A stretch of DNA of 64,000 nt from Anodontia alba (Eukaryota > Mollusca > Bivalvia > Lucinida > Lucinidae). Within the stretch, counting starts at the first letter, position 1; every line of letters begins with the position of its first letter. The notes under the pieces are model-generated. The model was not told the origin of the DNA, searched no databases, and saw only the letters and a list, made by a program, of their open reading frames with translations. Where the stretch lies: positions 43,430,660-43,494,659 of the forward strand of contig OZ024824.1 of NCBI GenBank assembly GCA_964016985.1. Direction: 5' to 3'. Both the position numbers and the translations under genes were made by a program. Below are positions 43,199 through 57,060 of this stretch, piece by piece.

Positions 43199-43839
43199 GA
43201 AGCTCATGTATCCAAATTTAAGGGGAATGCATATATATTGAACGAAAATACCTCTGACATGCAGATAGTTTCCTCCCATCTTATTGGAGGCCTTATCTTG
43301 AGAGAAAGAATTTGCTCCTTCTGGGAGCAAGTTCACTCTTTCAAACGAAGCTTCCATTTAGAGTTTAAGGACTTGAATAGTAGGAAAGCTAACTCCTGTC
43401 TAGAAAAGTTGTCTAGCTTTCAAACTTGCCGTAAAACCTCCACATATATTCATTCTCCTTAAGGTAGCTTGTTACACTTGGTAATGTTTTGCCATTGTGT
43501 ACAAGGCAGACAACTTTTCTGACTTCTTGTTTGCTTTTCTTCACACCAAGATCCTTCCGGAGAGGGATTTACTCTAATAAGGAAATAATTTTGCTTCCCG
43601 CGGGAGCAAATTCTATCCATTTACGAAAGATTTTATTTCAGAAGAAAGGCAAATCGAGTTACCTCTTGTTGAAAATGTATTTATTCTCCTCTGCGTAATC
43701 CGACTGCGCTGATGCGGCTTTGATCTGAACTACTGAACTGTTCAATACAAAACAGCCTTGTCATGGTCCATTTTTGGACACCATTTGCATCCTGACCCTC
43801 ACCTGTAATTACTGTTCGGTTTTGGAGGGTTTTGTTGAT
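43199..43839. repeat. Diverged repeat modules
   Basis: TTGTGTACAAGGCAGACAAC and the segment after it match modules at 12595 and 27205. The frames open here lack protein motifs. Confidence 0.4.
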
Positions 43840-43985
<146 letters not shown>

Positions 43986-44897
43986 TTAGGGGGGTGGGGG
44001 CAACTGGTACACATATACATGTGTTTTATATGGGGCGGAAAGAATGTAAATACACTAATTATAAGTATAAGACTTTGCAATTTGCTACCGTAGTATCAGA
44101 TTGTCCAATATCACTTGAATACGTACATAAAAGGAGAACGTCGACATACTCACTGGGCGATACGCTGACCGCGACCGAAGCGCCTAGCTATACATTTACT
44201 AACGAGTCACCATGCCAGTTGTAAAACGGGCTTCGCAGTTTAGTCTTTGTTATAAAATTTTAGATATTTATCGTTTAGCTTTGGCCAATAGTTACCTTTG
44301 TGACTTTCGCACTCGACAAACAGATCGGCGTAAAGTTATGGTGGGGCGACTTTCAAGACTGAATAATTGTGAACCCGGCCCCCCCCCCTCCCCCGGCCCC
44401 CAAACTGCCGGCATAAATTGGCATAAATGATGGCGAACCGAGAAATCCAATATGGCCGCCAACATGGCCGCCAAATACTAAAAGTCTGCTTTTGAAGCCT
44501 AAATCGTCTTCTGGTTGTTCTAGTATGCATGCGAATTGTATATTTTGATTGATATGTACTCATTACAGACAATACTATATATTTAAATACAAAAAAAGCA
44601 TGATCGAAACATTAAAGCAAAATAAGAGGACAAATAGCCAATTTTTGGTCAAAAAATAGAGCACTTAGAAGAAAATAGAAGTTCCCTAAAATTACTTAAG
44701 CAATATTACTTGCTTCATTATAATTTAAAGAACACACCAGTTATCATGGCCAATTTAAACATCATGTTTCTGTGGAAAATATTAAACCAGTATTGAATAG
44801 TAAGCAGTTTGTTACCCCTACCACCACCATTTCAAATTTTCTGAACTGATGCTCGTAAAGCTTGACAAGAGACAATAGAAGAAACTAGAAATGTGCC

Positions 44898-46471
44898 AGT
44901 ATGATACAGATGCCCCCGCCCAGGGCCATCCTCATCCCCCCACCCCCCCTCCCCCCCTCCCCACTCCCCGCGCAGGTATTTTGCATAAAATGAAGTTGAA
45001 AAAAGGGCCATAACTCATAATTGGCAGATTTTACAATAAATCGAACTTGAAAATATTTTATGATTATATTACCTGGGTATAAAATATGAATCCAATACAC
45101 ATATCAATCTTTTTTAAAAAAATATCAGAAGGAAAACATCCTTTGAAGGTGAAAAAGGGCCATAACTCCCATAATAATGGGTTGATTTTACCCGTATTGG
45201 AACTTGACCTCTATTTTATGATTATATACCTGTGTGTTAAATATGAATTCAATACACTAATGTTTTCAAAAAAGATCAAACTGAAACTACTTTTCAACGT
45301 TGAAAAAGGGCTGTAACTCCAAATATAATTGGTGGATTTTACCCTAAACCAAACTTGACCTTTAATGCTTTATTTTATGATTATATGCTTGTGTATAAAA
45401 TATAAATCCAATTCACTAATCTTTTCAAAAGTTATGGAACGGAGACCATTTTTCAAAGTTGAAAAAGGGCCATAACTCCAAAAATAATTGGTGGATTTTA
45501 CCCTAAGTCATACTTGACATACATTTTATGATTATATACCTGTGTATAAAATTTGAATCCAATACACTTTTCAAAAGACATCGAACGGAAACCATTTTTT
45601 CAACTATTTCTCAACATTGATAAAGGGCCATAACTCCAAAAATAATTGGTGGATTTTACCCTAATCAAACTTGACCTATATTTTATGATTATATGCTTGT
45701 TTATAAAATATGAATCCAATTCACAAATCTTTTAAAATGTTATGGAACGGAAACCATTTTCCTAAGTTGAAAAAGGGCCATAACTCCAAAAATAATCGGT
45801 GGATTTTACCCTAAATCATACATGACATTCATTTAATGATTATATACCTGTGTATAAAATTCGAATCCAATACACTAATCTTTTCAAAAGATATCGAACG
45901 CAAACCATTTTTCAACTATTTTTCAACATTGATAAAGGGCCGTAACTCCAAAAATAATTGGTGGAATTTACCCTAAATCGAACTTGACCTATATTTTATA
46001 ATTATATGCTTGTTTATAAAATATGAATCCAATACACCAATCTTTTCAAAAGTTATAGAACTGAAACCATTTTTCAAAGTCGAAAAAGGGCCATAACTCC
46101 CAAAAAAATATATGGCTTTTACTCTAAATTGAACTTGACCTATATTTTATGATTATATACCTGTGTACAAAATTTCAATCCAATACACTTACCCTTTCAA
46201 AAGATATCGCACGGAAACCATTTTTCAAAGTTGAAAATTTTTCAAAGTTGAAAAAGGCCATAACTCCCAAAATAATTGGCGGATTTTATCCTTAATCAAA
46301 CTTGAGCTACATTGTATTATTATATACCTGTGTATAAAATTTCAATCTAATACACCGATCCTTTCAAAAGATATCGCACAGAAACCAAAAGTGTTACGTA
46401 CGGGACGGACGGACGTACGTACGGACAGCGGTGATACTATATGCCTCCCATTGAAAAAGGCGGGGGCATAA
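44898..46471. mobile_element. Nested element filled with an AGGGCCATAACTCC tandem array
   Basis: It begins near GATGCCCCCGCC and ends near GGCGGGGGCATAATG, inverse. Between are nine units of about 150-160 bp, each with AAAGGGCCATAACTCC (near 45003, 45155, 45304, 45462, 45623, 45773, 45934, 46085, 46253), GGTGGATTTTACCCTAA and CCTGTGTATAAAAT. It closes with ACGGACGGACG repeats. I associate this motif with mollusc genomes. Confidence 0.75.
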
Positions 46472-46735
46472 TGAAACGATGAGCAGAATGGTAAACTATT
46501 TCATTTATCAACATCTTTTAATTACGAATCATTTGATTTTCTTCATAGTTCAAGTTTTAAATTACAGACATAAAAACAAATAAGAAACACTGATCTGGAT
46601 AAAATTGGCTTGATAATGTTTACTATAAAACCGACAGAGTGTTATGGAGGGAAACTTTAAAAATACATGTATTTAAACATTGCAAATAAATTAATTGAAA
46701 TCAAATCTAGAATGAAATGGCAAGACTTTTAGTGT

Positions 46736-49700
46736 ATTTATAAACTGTCATACACATGCAGACATTTTGCAGAAAAGTCAACATACTGTAAGGTCGACCT
46801 TAGAAGAGTGTCCTATAATCGACTTATCCATCCATCGTGAACACTTCGTGAGCCTCTCTGTGGACAGTCAGCGAAAAATACAAAACGCTATTTTGATATA
46901 TTTGACATACTCTAGCTATTGAATTCCCTTTCTAATGCCACTTTTCATTACTAAAGCTAAGCCATGGGCCGTGCATCTTAGCACCAGTTGATTTTATCAT
47001 TAACCCAATCTAAGTAGGCAATTAAATTGAGAAAACATGACAGTCTTCAAATGTAAACAATGATGCAAGATGCAGATATGGCTGAACACATTAATTTCAA
47101 TCAGTAAACCGTCCAAAATTGCAACCAATTCGGAACAATTATCGTCAGAATGAAACAAATTCCAGGAACCATAGCTATATTTTGGCGTAAATTTTGGTGC
47201 TGGGTTGTATGGAACTTAATTCCGCGCAGTATAGCATTCACCAATTTTTAAAATAACGTCCTCCTAGACGACAAAAGCCCCAGACAGTCGACGACCTACC
47301 TGAAACAGCCACCTTTTTAGCTCCTGCTACTCATGTCCGGATATTCACGTCACTTATTTCTTTGCAAAACAATTAGCTATGAGTGACGAGATTACTGCCC
47401 GTGACATATATTGCTGAAAGAAACAATAATACATTTAAAATCCTGCCTGAACAAAGCAAGTCTGAGGAAGCAAGAGCCATTTTAAGGGAAGAATTTAAGG
47501 AAAACATTAAAACTGACTGTCAATAAAATATATACACAATATAGAATTATTTGAAAAAGAAGATAATTTAGATTCTCTCATATAATATATATCCAATGCA
47601 GTCTAGTGCTGGATCTCCATTGTGTGAGAAGTTGCAGACGTAACAAAGTGTCTGACTAGGGGTTACCCGTATGAGTCAAACGCTTCTACTGGCTTCTTAC
47701 TTCTATACAAATAATGAAGATAGACTGTTAGCCTAGATAGTTCGGTGTTATGATGATTTGACCAGAGCTGTTATGATTCGGAACAGATGGCAACCATCTT
47801 CGTTTATCAGTTTTACCTTAACTTTATCACCAGCTTCATTCAACTTTTGCCTTATTGGACAACCAAATGATGAAAAAATAAAGAAGAAGAAGAAGAAAAA
47901 GATGGTCTAGAAATTTACATTGTGCCTCAAGACATCTCCCATACAAAAAATACCGGGAGCTGCCTATTGTAGCTGCCTATAGGTAGCTCGTAGGAAGTGC
48001 AATAGGCTGCCTACGGGAAATTTGCCATGCAAATTTTGAGTGGCCTACTTTTCTACCTATAACAAGCTACCTATAACAAGTTATGTTCATTAATAAACAA
48101 ACAAGTAGTCTACTTACATTCACTGAAATAAATTTCTGTTTAATCTAAAACATCCTAAATACACATTTTAAAGCTTTATCACAACAAAGACTTTGCAATC
48201 AAAATGGCTGCTATATTTTCCGGCCCATGCTGGACAAGCGCTCTTATAAAATTAAGTGGGGTTACCCCACCTCTTGGCTAGAAATAGGGGTATGATAAGG
48301 AAGTGTGGTTTCTAGGCTTCCCGCTGATAACATGTGGTTTTTATTCTTTTCATCGAGTTCTTGCTCTGCGACATGCTGTGGTGGTCAGCTGCCTGGTCAT
48401 TAACTTGTAATCAGATACCTCTCCGTTCTGCAACGACATCACAGTAGATATTTTAGTCTTTCTTTTTTTCACATTTAAAGTCAATTTGAATGTTATAGGT
48501 AGAAAGAGAGGAAAAAGTTAAAAGACTTTCGTTTTTCAATCGTCGAAATTGGTCAAGAAATAAAGTTTTGCACAATTCGTACAGGTAATAAAATATGCAG
48601 TATTGGTTTCCTTGCGGCAGGAGTTAATTAGTTGTGTTACATAAGTTATGCATAATGATAAGATAAGAAAAAATGGTTTACAGTTTTAAGAGGCTAGTCC
48701 ATCATGAACTTTACCTGACAAAGGATTTAGGTCAAAATAGAGCTGCCTACTGTGCCTAATAATTGCATAAAGTAAACCCAGCTGGAGCTACCTACTCTGC
48801 CTACTGCAGAAAATAAAATAAGCTTGAGTTGCCTACTCTGCCTACAGGAAAAATTAAAGTAAGTTTACGCTGCCTTCTTTGCGTACTGCAAGAAGTAAAA
48901 TACCGGTGGCCTATTCTGCCCATAGGCTGCCCATAAGCAGCAAGAAGGGCAACAAATAGGCAGCTCTTGCCTACTGGAGCTGTCTACAGATTAAATGTAA
49001 AACAGTAGGCCACTCATAGGCTGCCAACGGGAAGCCTCCTTTTCTTTTATCATATAGGATAGTTCACTGGGTGAAAAGAACTCATGCTGCAGCCCTTTAG
49101 TTTTTGAAATTCTGTTTTGTAGGATAAATGTGGCTTGGTGCAAAATCAAGACATCGCTCGATTCCAAATCTTTGAACTTGTCAGAGCGGTCTGTGTTGCA
49201 GTCTTCTTATTCAGGATTTTTCCAGCTTACACACTTTGACATGGGACTTTAGTCCTCGTAACATTTAACAGAAGATCCAACCCCTAGAATAAGCATCAGT
49301 CCTGGACAAATCTAGTTTATGCTTTTTATGTACATTGTTTTAAACTTATGTTTACCAATGGATATATCATTTTCTCTTTCAAATTTCTATTAAGCGTGAT
49401 CTCAAAAATGATAAATCAAATAGATATTTTTTCAATTTAAATCTTTCCTTTCAGCAGTCTTTAATCTGACTTCAGCTTTCTCTAACTTGCTTTGCTCAGG
49501 CAGGGTTTTAAATACATTATTCTTTCTTTCAACAGTATAAGTGGCAAGACAACTTTTTTTCGTAATGACTCATTGCTTCATCAGCAACAAAATAACCCTT
49601 TGAAATTAAGTTACAATATAGGGATACTAATATTATGCAGTAAACTGCACACATAGCTGTTAACCAATCATGGTTGGTAATTTTGCTTTCCTATTTTATT

Positions 49701-50689
49701 GCACAAAGGTGTCGGTGCTCCGACTTAATGACAGCTAGCTCCTCAATCTGATTCAGACGGTTGACACCTGACTATGAATGTCTGCATGTGGTTGGGCCAA
49801 TTGTGGTCCTGTTTGTGGTATTCTTGTCTTCAGATTGCCATTGAGCTTTTTGCTTTGTTTTTTCACAGTGTTTAAGAATATATGTACTTCACTGTGATGT
49901 TTCACTGATGAGGTACAGGACCCCTATGCGAACCGAACATTATATTTATATTTTTGGGCTGCATCAGAATCAATGGTGCTGAGGTTTTTCATAAAAATAG
50001 TTAAAGCCCACAGTAGTTTTACAACTGATAGTTCCAAGGTTGCTTCTCTGTTGCAGTTCTATGTTTATGCATCGATGGTTTTATAGGTAACATTTGCTTT
50101 GTCATTGTATTTCCTCATCTCTCCTTCTTTTGAAGTCTAGGAAAGGAAGGCTGTGCTTCGTGCTTCGTGATTGTGGCATTGCCCGGGTATCTTCACATAT
50201 GCCTTTCTAAAAATTGTGTATATCTTCTGGCTATTAAAAGCCGCCAGTGGCTCTATTTCTGTCTCATAACTATAATGTTTAAGTTGTGGATAGCTTCTGG
50301 CTATTAGAAGCTGCTGGTGGCTATATAGCTACTAGTGGCTGACACAGCTGGTAGCGACTGATACTTGTGGCAATACTGCAGCAATAGAGCTACTGCCCGT
50401 TATCATTGGCTACTTTCTGGCTAGCAGTTGTGTCTACTTAATTTTATAGTGGCTTTATTGCAGCTACAAAGCCACTTTAAAGCCGTTACTTTTTCATTTC
50501 TGTAAGGGTTAAGAAAATAAGTGAAAATTCTGAAGCCCACCCACGGGATTTTTGACACTAAATTAGAACTCAGGGGTCCCGTGTCAGAGGTATGGAACAG
50601 GAAATAAAATTGTCAAATTTATCTAATACCCGGAGATAATCCTGCCACCCAGTTCAGAGGAAAACATTTATAGGTGCATATTGTATGAT
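46736..50689. other. Noncoding core of the fold-back element
   Basis: No coding frame worth noting. The stretch 47946-49043 is full of GCTGCCTAC / GTAGGCAG-type words in both directions (ACTCTGCCTACTGC repeated near 48790-48880). The stretch 50215-50500 repeats GGCTA / TAGCC words. Near 50025-50180 is a diverged dispersed-repeat copy in reverse (TTTGTCATTGTATTTCCTCA). Confidence 0.5.
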
Positions 50690-51433
50690 TACAAGTACCT
50701 TTTATTTCTATATTTTGTTTCAATTAATTTATTGACAAGTTTACACAGTTTCAAATTTTCCCGCCACAAGTTTTGTCGGTGTCACAGTAAATATTGTCAA
50801 GCCAATTTTATCCGGATCATCATTTCTTATTTATTGTTCAGTCTGTAAATTAAAACTTAAATTCTGAAGCAAATCGAATCGTTCCTGGAAAACAGAGGTT
50901 GATAAATGAAATAGCTTGTCATTGTGCCTGTCTTTATCATTTTTTTTTCTGCTGTCGTTTATCAGTCTTTACCAGAGTCAGTTTAGTAGCGATGAAATCA
51001 AATGATGGGGGTAGGGGTAAAAAACTGCTTACTGTTTAATACTAGATTAATATTTTATATGGAAACATGATACCTGAGAGCAGGCTATGATACATAGTGT
51101 GTTGTTTAAATTAAACTCAAGTAAGAAATATCACTATAGTAATTTTCAGGAACTTCTATTACCTCTCAGTACACCATTTTTAGACCTAATATTGACCTTT
51201 TGACCCCTAAAATTGCTTTTAATTTTTAAATTATGCTTCTTTTTGTATCTAAATAAATAGTTTTGCTTGTAATGAGTTAAGGTCAATCTAAATATACATT
51301 TTGTATGCATACTACAACAACCAGAAGACGATTTAGGCTTCAAAGGCAGACTTTTAGTATTTGGCGGCCACGTTGGCGGCCATATTGGATTTCTCGGCTC
51401 GCCATCACTTATGCCAATTTATGCCGGCAGTTT

Positions 51434-53978
51434 CAGAAACTACAGACAATAGGGAACATTTTGGTATATGACACATTTTGTTGTACGGGGGTGTCCGGTT
51501 TACCCCTAGAAAAAGTGGCCAGTTTCACTCATTGTCACCCTACCATTAAGTTGATCTACCATATGTATGTATTCAGATTCTGATGTTCTGTACATTTGTT
51601 TGGCGATGATCGTAATAGTACTGACTGAGTGTGTGATAGACTGTTTCTTGAAATTGTGTTTTTTCGAAAGGGCATCTTTCATTTCTGCCCACGCATGGAT
51701 TTTTCTGAAACTTTATATAATAATAAGTAGGCATATCCAACCTATGAAAATGTGCTTATTAAATTATATAATAAAAAGTTGGACTCAGGACGCAACCTTG
51801 ACTCACTCCCCCCATGAGCTGATACCTGTCTCCAAATAAGTATGTCATACATCTTAAGTTTAATTCAGTTTTAAGATTTTTGCGCTGTGCTGAATGGTGA
51901 ACACCATAGTAATTCTATTGGTACCAGAAAACATTTATATTTAATTAAAGTTAACATTTTCTGATAAATTGATTATAAAAAATCTGAATTTTTTACCAAA
52001 AAATGAAAAAAAAATATCAAAATTAAACTTTCAAAATTAATATGTTATAGTCTTTGTCAAGATTTCATACTACCAGGAAAATTTGCTACATATATCTTCT
52101 ATAGCTGTGCCAAATTTCATAAAAAAAATCAAAACCGGTAACATTGTCAGTTTAGGCCTTGAAAGGATATAGGTCGATTTTTACAAAATTGACTATTTTG
52201 TTACATTGATAAAAAAAACAGCAGAGAAAGGCAGTGTTATCAAACACTTCTAACACTTAACAAATCAAAGAGAGTTTAGACAACTCGGAATGAATATATC
52301 TAGAGCTACCCATTAAATTTTCATGACTTTCTATTACTTGCCTTCTATTTATATGGACTCTGACTAACCAACTATTACAAAGGTAGACAGCATAACAAAT
52401 TAAATCTAAAGAAATTCTAATTAACAAATTAGGCTTAACAAAGCCTTACGCTTTAATTCATGTCAGCAAATCATTGAGCATTTTGTATAATTACTTCTCA
52501 AAAGGCATAAAACTAAAATAGGTGTAAAACAGGGGTATCCATTCTCACCATTACAAAATAGGCCTAAAAGAGGGAGATCCATAATCTCCATTGTCATATT
52601 AAGAAGATGTGCAAACTTACTATTGCAAGTAGTTGTTGCTTGTTTGTTTGTTTGTTTGTTTTGAAGAAGGATTTGCATCCCCATCAACAGATTTTAGGAG
52701 TTTTGGAGATTTGCTTCTGGACTGGTGAACTCTAACCAAACTAAGAACGCTTGAAAAGAAAATAATACCTATAGACTTAACTTCTGATATATCTATAGCT
52801 TGCTTGCAAGCCTATATTGTATTTAGAAATTATGAACACTGGATTTCTTGTCCTGTAACATGTTCAAATGTGTCACTTCAATCGGTATTTCCTGCGATCG
52901 AATTGACACTGACACTGGAGTTTTTCTCTTTGTTTCAACAGTTATCTTTGATGACAGCAGCACAGAATACTGTTTATGTGGTCTTAACTTTTGCTATCAG
53001 AAAAGCAGATCTATCCTTTCTTCCTTACAGTAAGCATATATGAAATTGTTTCTGTTATGCATAAGTTCTATTCTAGTGCACATAGTTTGACTTAAACAAC
53101 ACATTGGTGTTCTGTAGTTCTTCATGTTAAAGCTTTAAGATTTTTCCAAAGGTTGTATGACATTCATATTTTAAGTCATTTGCCTTAGGACTTCCATACT
53201 AGTTTGAAACTCCGACATATGTTAATTAACACGGGAGTTTAAAACAGCTAACTTGTGTGGTCTTAATGTGAATCTAAAGGATGTATTGAAGAGTTTTTGA
53301 ACAGTTTTCATTCATTTCGTTGCTGGCAGTTCTATGGTATTTAATTAATTCTATTTTCACTTTGTCTCTGTTTTTTGTGTTGTAATATGCTTTGAATGGA
53401 GGCTTTTAGTATTCAAGTTTTGTTTTAGTTCTTATACTTAAATTCTTTTTTTCATTGAATATGTTAGCTGAATACAATTTCATTCTTCTTAATACCACTG
53501 TGTAGGTACAAAAAGGAATTCAACATAGATCTAAATACACATGAAGTTAAATAATTAATGCGGTTAGCCGTTTAAAAGAAATAAATGTTTTGTCTTTCAG
53601 AACCAATAAATATTTAGATCTAAACTAGGTAAGGTCGTAGTACCAAAGCATTCATCCAAACTCATAAATCCATTGAAGATTGACAATTCTGAATGTGGAA
53701 ATCAACAGACATGGACCCTGAAAATTTTAATCAGGTGTCCTAGGATAGTAATCATTACTTGGTAAGCAAGTTGTGCCCACCATGCCTATCTGTCTGAACG
53801 AGTAACTTTAAAGCTAGACCCAGATTTCATAATCATCATTATCAGTTACAAGACTGCTATCTGCTTTTTATTATCTGATAAATACTTCCACAGTCAAGTA
53901 TTTGAAGTGGAATCCTATATATACAGATACAGAGAACTTGGACTTAGTGTCTGCATGGTCCAGATCATGTAAACGAAA

Positions 53979-53980
<2 letters not shown>
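51434..53980. other. Noncoding AT-rich DNA
   Basis: No recognisable gene. A short TTTG tetramer run is at 52643-52661. A weak exon-like segment at 52942-53029 is considered and rejected elsewhere in this report. Confidence 0.4.

Positions 53981-54021
<41 letters not shown>
53981..54021. repeat. Poly-T run (41 T)
   Basis: An uninterrupted homopolymer. It may be the reverse tail of a retroposed sequence on the minus strand, but no source gene or target duplication was found. Confidence 0.93.
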
Positions 54022-54022
<1 letters not shown>

Positions 54023-55361
54023 GACATGGTGTTCAACAAGGTGCAATTCAGTCAACTGGTTATAAATGAATATGTACAATTATGGTATCAACTTCTTATA
54101 CAAATCATACTATATCTTGGTAATCCAAATTGAAAGCTACTGATAAGTTGACTTTACACGATACTACTTATACATGAGTATTAGGTAATTTCATATTTTG
54201 CCGACTCAGGACTATATGTATTCAGGCTGTTCAAACAACATGTTACCGGTCTTCAATTTTTATTAAATTTCATGTGTTTATTTCTAATACATATGGAAAT
54301 TTTTTGTGCTGAAATGGTGTCTTGACAAGAATCGAAACATGGTAAAATTGCAGATAATATCTGGATGAATACATAACCTGCAGCTGAAATATGGGGCTAC
54401 CGTTCAACTTACGTTATTGCTCCAACACTATTGCTAAGTACATGAAGCCATCCATAGTATCAAAGCATGTACTAATAATGGCCTTAATTAATAAAACATT
54501 CCAGCATCTGAAAAATGAAATCCTGTTTACTGTACGAAGGTTAATATTAGGGCACCCCCTGATTTGGTAGTGGCCGCGTACAAAACACCATAAATTTACA
54601 ATGGAACTACATTTAAAAGCCAATGCCTCATAATCATCAGTGCTATACCTTAGGCAACCATTGTGCAGAATTTCATCCAATTCCAAGCGTGGGCAGAAAC
54701 CAATGTAAATTTCCTATAGCGTGTAAGAGCCCCTTTTCCGAATAGAAGTTGCCTCTCAGTATTAAAGTATATTTATACGTTTAGTGCATTGGAAGAATGT
54801 ATTTAAAATTTAATTCAACTTCTAGGTACCTGCATGACTTGTTAAATATTTTAAAAGTATAGTGATAAAATGTACCCTAAGAAATGAAGCTGAATACAAC
54901 AAATTCTACCAATACGCTCTATTTGTTTTGTATTTAAACCCATCGATACGTGTCGATACAATTACATTTAATATTTATGACAAACGATTTGCTTTTAGTT
55001 TGACATTATTAACCTGACCCGTTTTAGACTGTGATGTCCCATGTGGTATGTCATATCGGAGATATAGATCTCAGTTTATTGGTTTAGCGATACAGTTACA
55101 TCTAAACGGGATACCGATATGATTGTTTGTCATTAATTTCCTATTATTAGACATTGATATCCAACGCGCTACACCACAACAACTAGTCACGTTATCAATT
55201 CTAATAACACTTGTAATTGCCTCACATCATACACAAGGCAATCTTATCATAAACGTTGCAGAGAATGTTTTAAAACAATAGTATAGAAGATGTCCAGGAA
55301 TAGCCAAAATTACAGATTATAGCCTACCAATGACACCAAGAGAAAGAGCAAACCAAACCAA
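54022..55361. other. Noncoding AT-rich DNA
   Basis: No gene seen. The end (55280-55360) is a diverged dispersed-repeat fragment (GATGTCCAGGAATAGCC, CAATGACACCAAGAGAAAGA). Confidence 0.4.
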
Positions 55362-55470
55362 CACTACGAAAACACGCCTATTCAAACATAAAAAAAATTT
55401 CACCTCCAAAAACTGAAAATTTTCAGATAAAAAAAATTCTGATAGTTTTCATATTTCTGCTTAAAACATA
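55362..55470. mobile_element. Hairpin MITE family, truncated copy 7
   Basis: Only the left part remains, from CACTACGAAAACACGCCTAT to TTTCTGCTTAAAACATA. It stops where the palindrome would start, as expected if the hairpin core promoted a deletion. Confidence 0.8.
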
Positions 55471-56193
55471 ATGCACGTGCATAAATATCATTGCTTTCGT
55501 GTCGTGAGCACCACAGAAGCCTTATTGCATTTTGTATGCGTAGTAGGCTGTAATAACTCGGATCTAAACCCGAAAGCTAAAATGTTTTCAGACACTTAAT
55601 CATGTGACCGGGAAGCACAACACCAGTTGGTCATCTCCGATACAACAGTCAGATGCTAATTTGAAAGACAAAATTGTTGATACAACAGCCCGGTCACACT
55701 GATATGAATATCTCAATTTTCAAAAATTCAAAATTTTAACGTTACAACACTATGAAAGTCAAGCGACGACATCAAGACATAAGTATGTATGTATGTATGG
55801 ATGTATGGATGGATGGATTGTGTCACAAATCACTTGTAAATGAGAAGAGATATTTATTGTACCAAATGACCCTTCTCGTGAGCAACGGCGGTACTTTTCA
55901 AACTGAGAGACTGTGCCAACCGTTTCTGGCCTAGGGGCTCGAACACCTCGCTCGGCTCTCTACTATACTTGTGCTAAAATGTGGACAAGTCTATTTCACT
56001 ATCAGATTTTGTGTTCATACATTGGTGAATGAAAGCAAGTGGTCTGGACCCTGATCAGACTCCGCATTATGATCTGGGTTTACACTGTTTGCTCAAGCCT
56101 AACGGTCCGAGGACTTTGTGTGGATACGTTAAGTGACTGGTGATCTCGATATTTATTGTGTGAACATGTAGTAATGTATTTATAATAATAGTA

Positions 56194-56228
<35 letters not shown>

Positions 56229-56829
56229 AGCGATGCTAATAATGATTATGATAATAATGATGGCAATAATAATAATAATGGTATTAGTGGTAGTAATGGT
56301 AAGGATAATGGTGATGACCGCGGTAAATATGATAATAAAAATCATAGAAATAACGGCAATGATAATGGTGGTAGCAATAGTGTAATGCTTACACTGATAA
56401 TGACAGATATAATATGTAATTACAATTATTGTTATTGTGGTTGTTGCTGTTGTTTTTATTATTGTTATTATAAAAAATAATATTGTTACAAAAGTCTATT
56501 AGCTGCTGTACTAACGGTACTGTGATGGGTCAAATCAAGTTCGTTGCATCCATTATAGTGAAAAAACATTCATCTTAGCTGACATGAGGATTGGGAGACG
56601 TGTGTAGAGCTTTAAATCTATCTTTATATACTATCACACGCCCTCGCATGCAATATTGACAGGTGCGCGCCGTCTGTGCAGAAAAAGTATGAAGAAATGA
56701 GACCAGGTACAAAATTGGATAGCGAGATGAGCAAAAATAAAAGGTTAAAGTGGGTGAGAAAAAGGGTTAAAAACAATCTAAAAACACCATACTGGATCTA
56801 CGGCCTTGAGTGGTTTAGCCTACCAACTT
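55471..56829. other. Noncoding DNA with microsatellites
   Basis: ATGT/ATGG tetranucleotides at 55783-55818, a GAT trinucleotide run at 56195-56228 and other low-complexity AAT/GTT stretches to 56480. No gene recognised. Confidence 0.45.
56195..56228. repeat. (GAT)n microsatellite
   Basis: About 11 uninterrupted trinucleotides followed by imperfect ones. Confidence 0.92.
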
Positions 56830-56990
56830 CTGCCTTGAACGCATCGATGCTACTCTTAATATAGAAATACATAAACATTCGGTTCGCATAAAGGCTCCCA
56901 ACTCAGTCAATGCATCAAAGCGAAAACATAAAAATCAAATTAATCACTATAATAAACAAAGACGACGAGTACTCATGGCTAATTCTACTG
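56830..56990. repeat. Dispersed repeat, 3' fragment
   Basis: ATACATAAACATTCGGTTCG, CAACTCAGTCAATGCATCAA and ATTAATCACTATAATAAACA match the right parts of 36982-37490 and 57698-58210. Confidence 0.65.
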
Positions 56991-57060
56991 TATGCCAGAG
57001 TAAATGAAAATAATAATTGAACCAAGTCTATCAAGCATGGCTGTACGCTTGACCTATGGT

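Larger units (their letters stand above)
44402..51433. mobile_element. 7-kb fold-back element with about 750-bp inverted arms
   Basis: The left end AAACTGCCGGCATAAATTGG is the exact inverse of the right end (CCAATTTATGCCGGCAGTTT). The arms remain alignable through ATGGCGGCCA/TGGCCGCCAA blocks, GCTTCAAAG/CTTTTGAAGC, TAAGCAGTTT, ATTTCATTTATCAAC, AAAATTGGCTTGA and AATAAATTAATTGAAA. The left arm is 44402-44897 plus 46472-46735, split by a nested insertion; the right arm is 50690-51433. The core has no coding frame. There is no target duplication by eye; the left flank is a C-rich run. It could be a non-autonomous long-TIR DNA transposon or an inverted genomic duplication. Confidence 0.75.

Noticed and set aside
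44402..51433. Polinton/Maverick identity for the fold-back element
   Set aside because: No polymerase B, retroviral-type integrase, protease or capsid frames are visible, and the ends do not show a 6-bp target duplication.
52942..53029. Exon-like segment with a good acceptor (TTTCTCTTTGTTTCAACAG) and a GTAAGC donor
   Set aside because: Two frames are equally open, the encoded peptide matches nothing known, and there is no neighbouring exon.
56067..56385. Open frames rich in Ile or Met on both strands
   Set aside because: Products of GAT/AAT microsatellite sequence, with no protein family.
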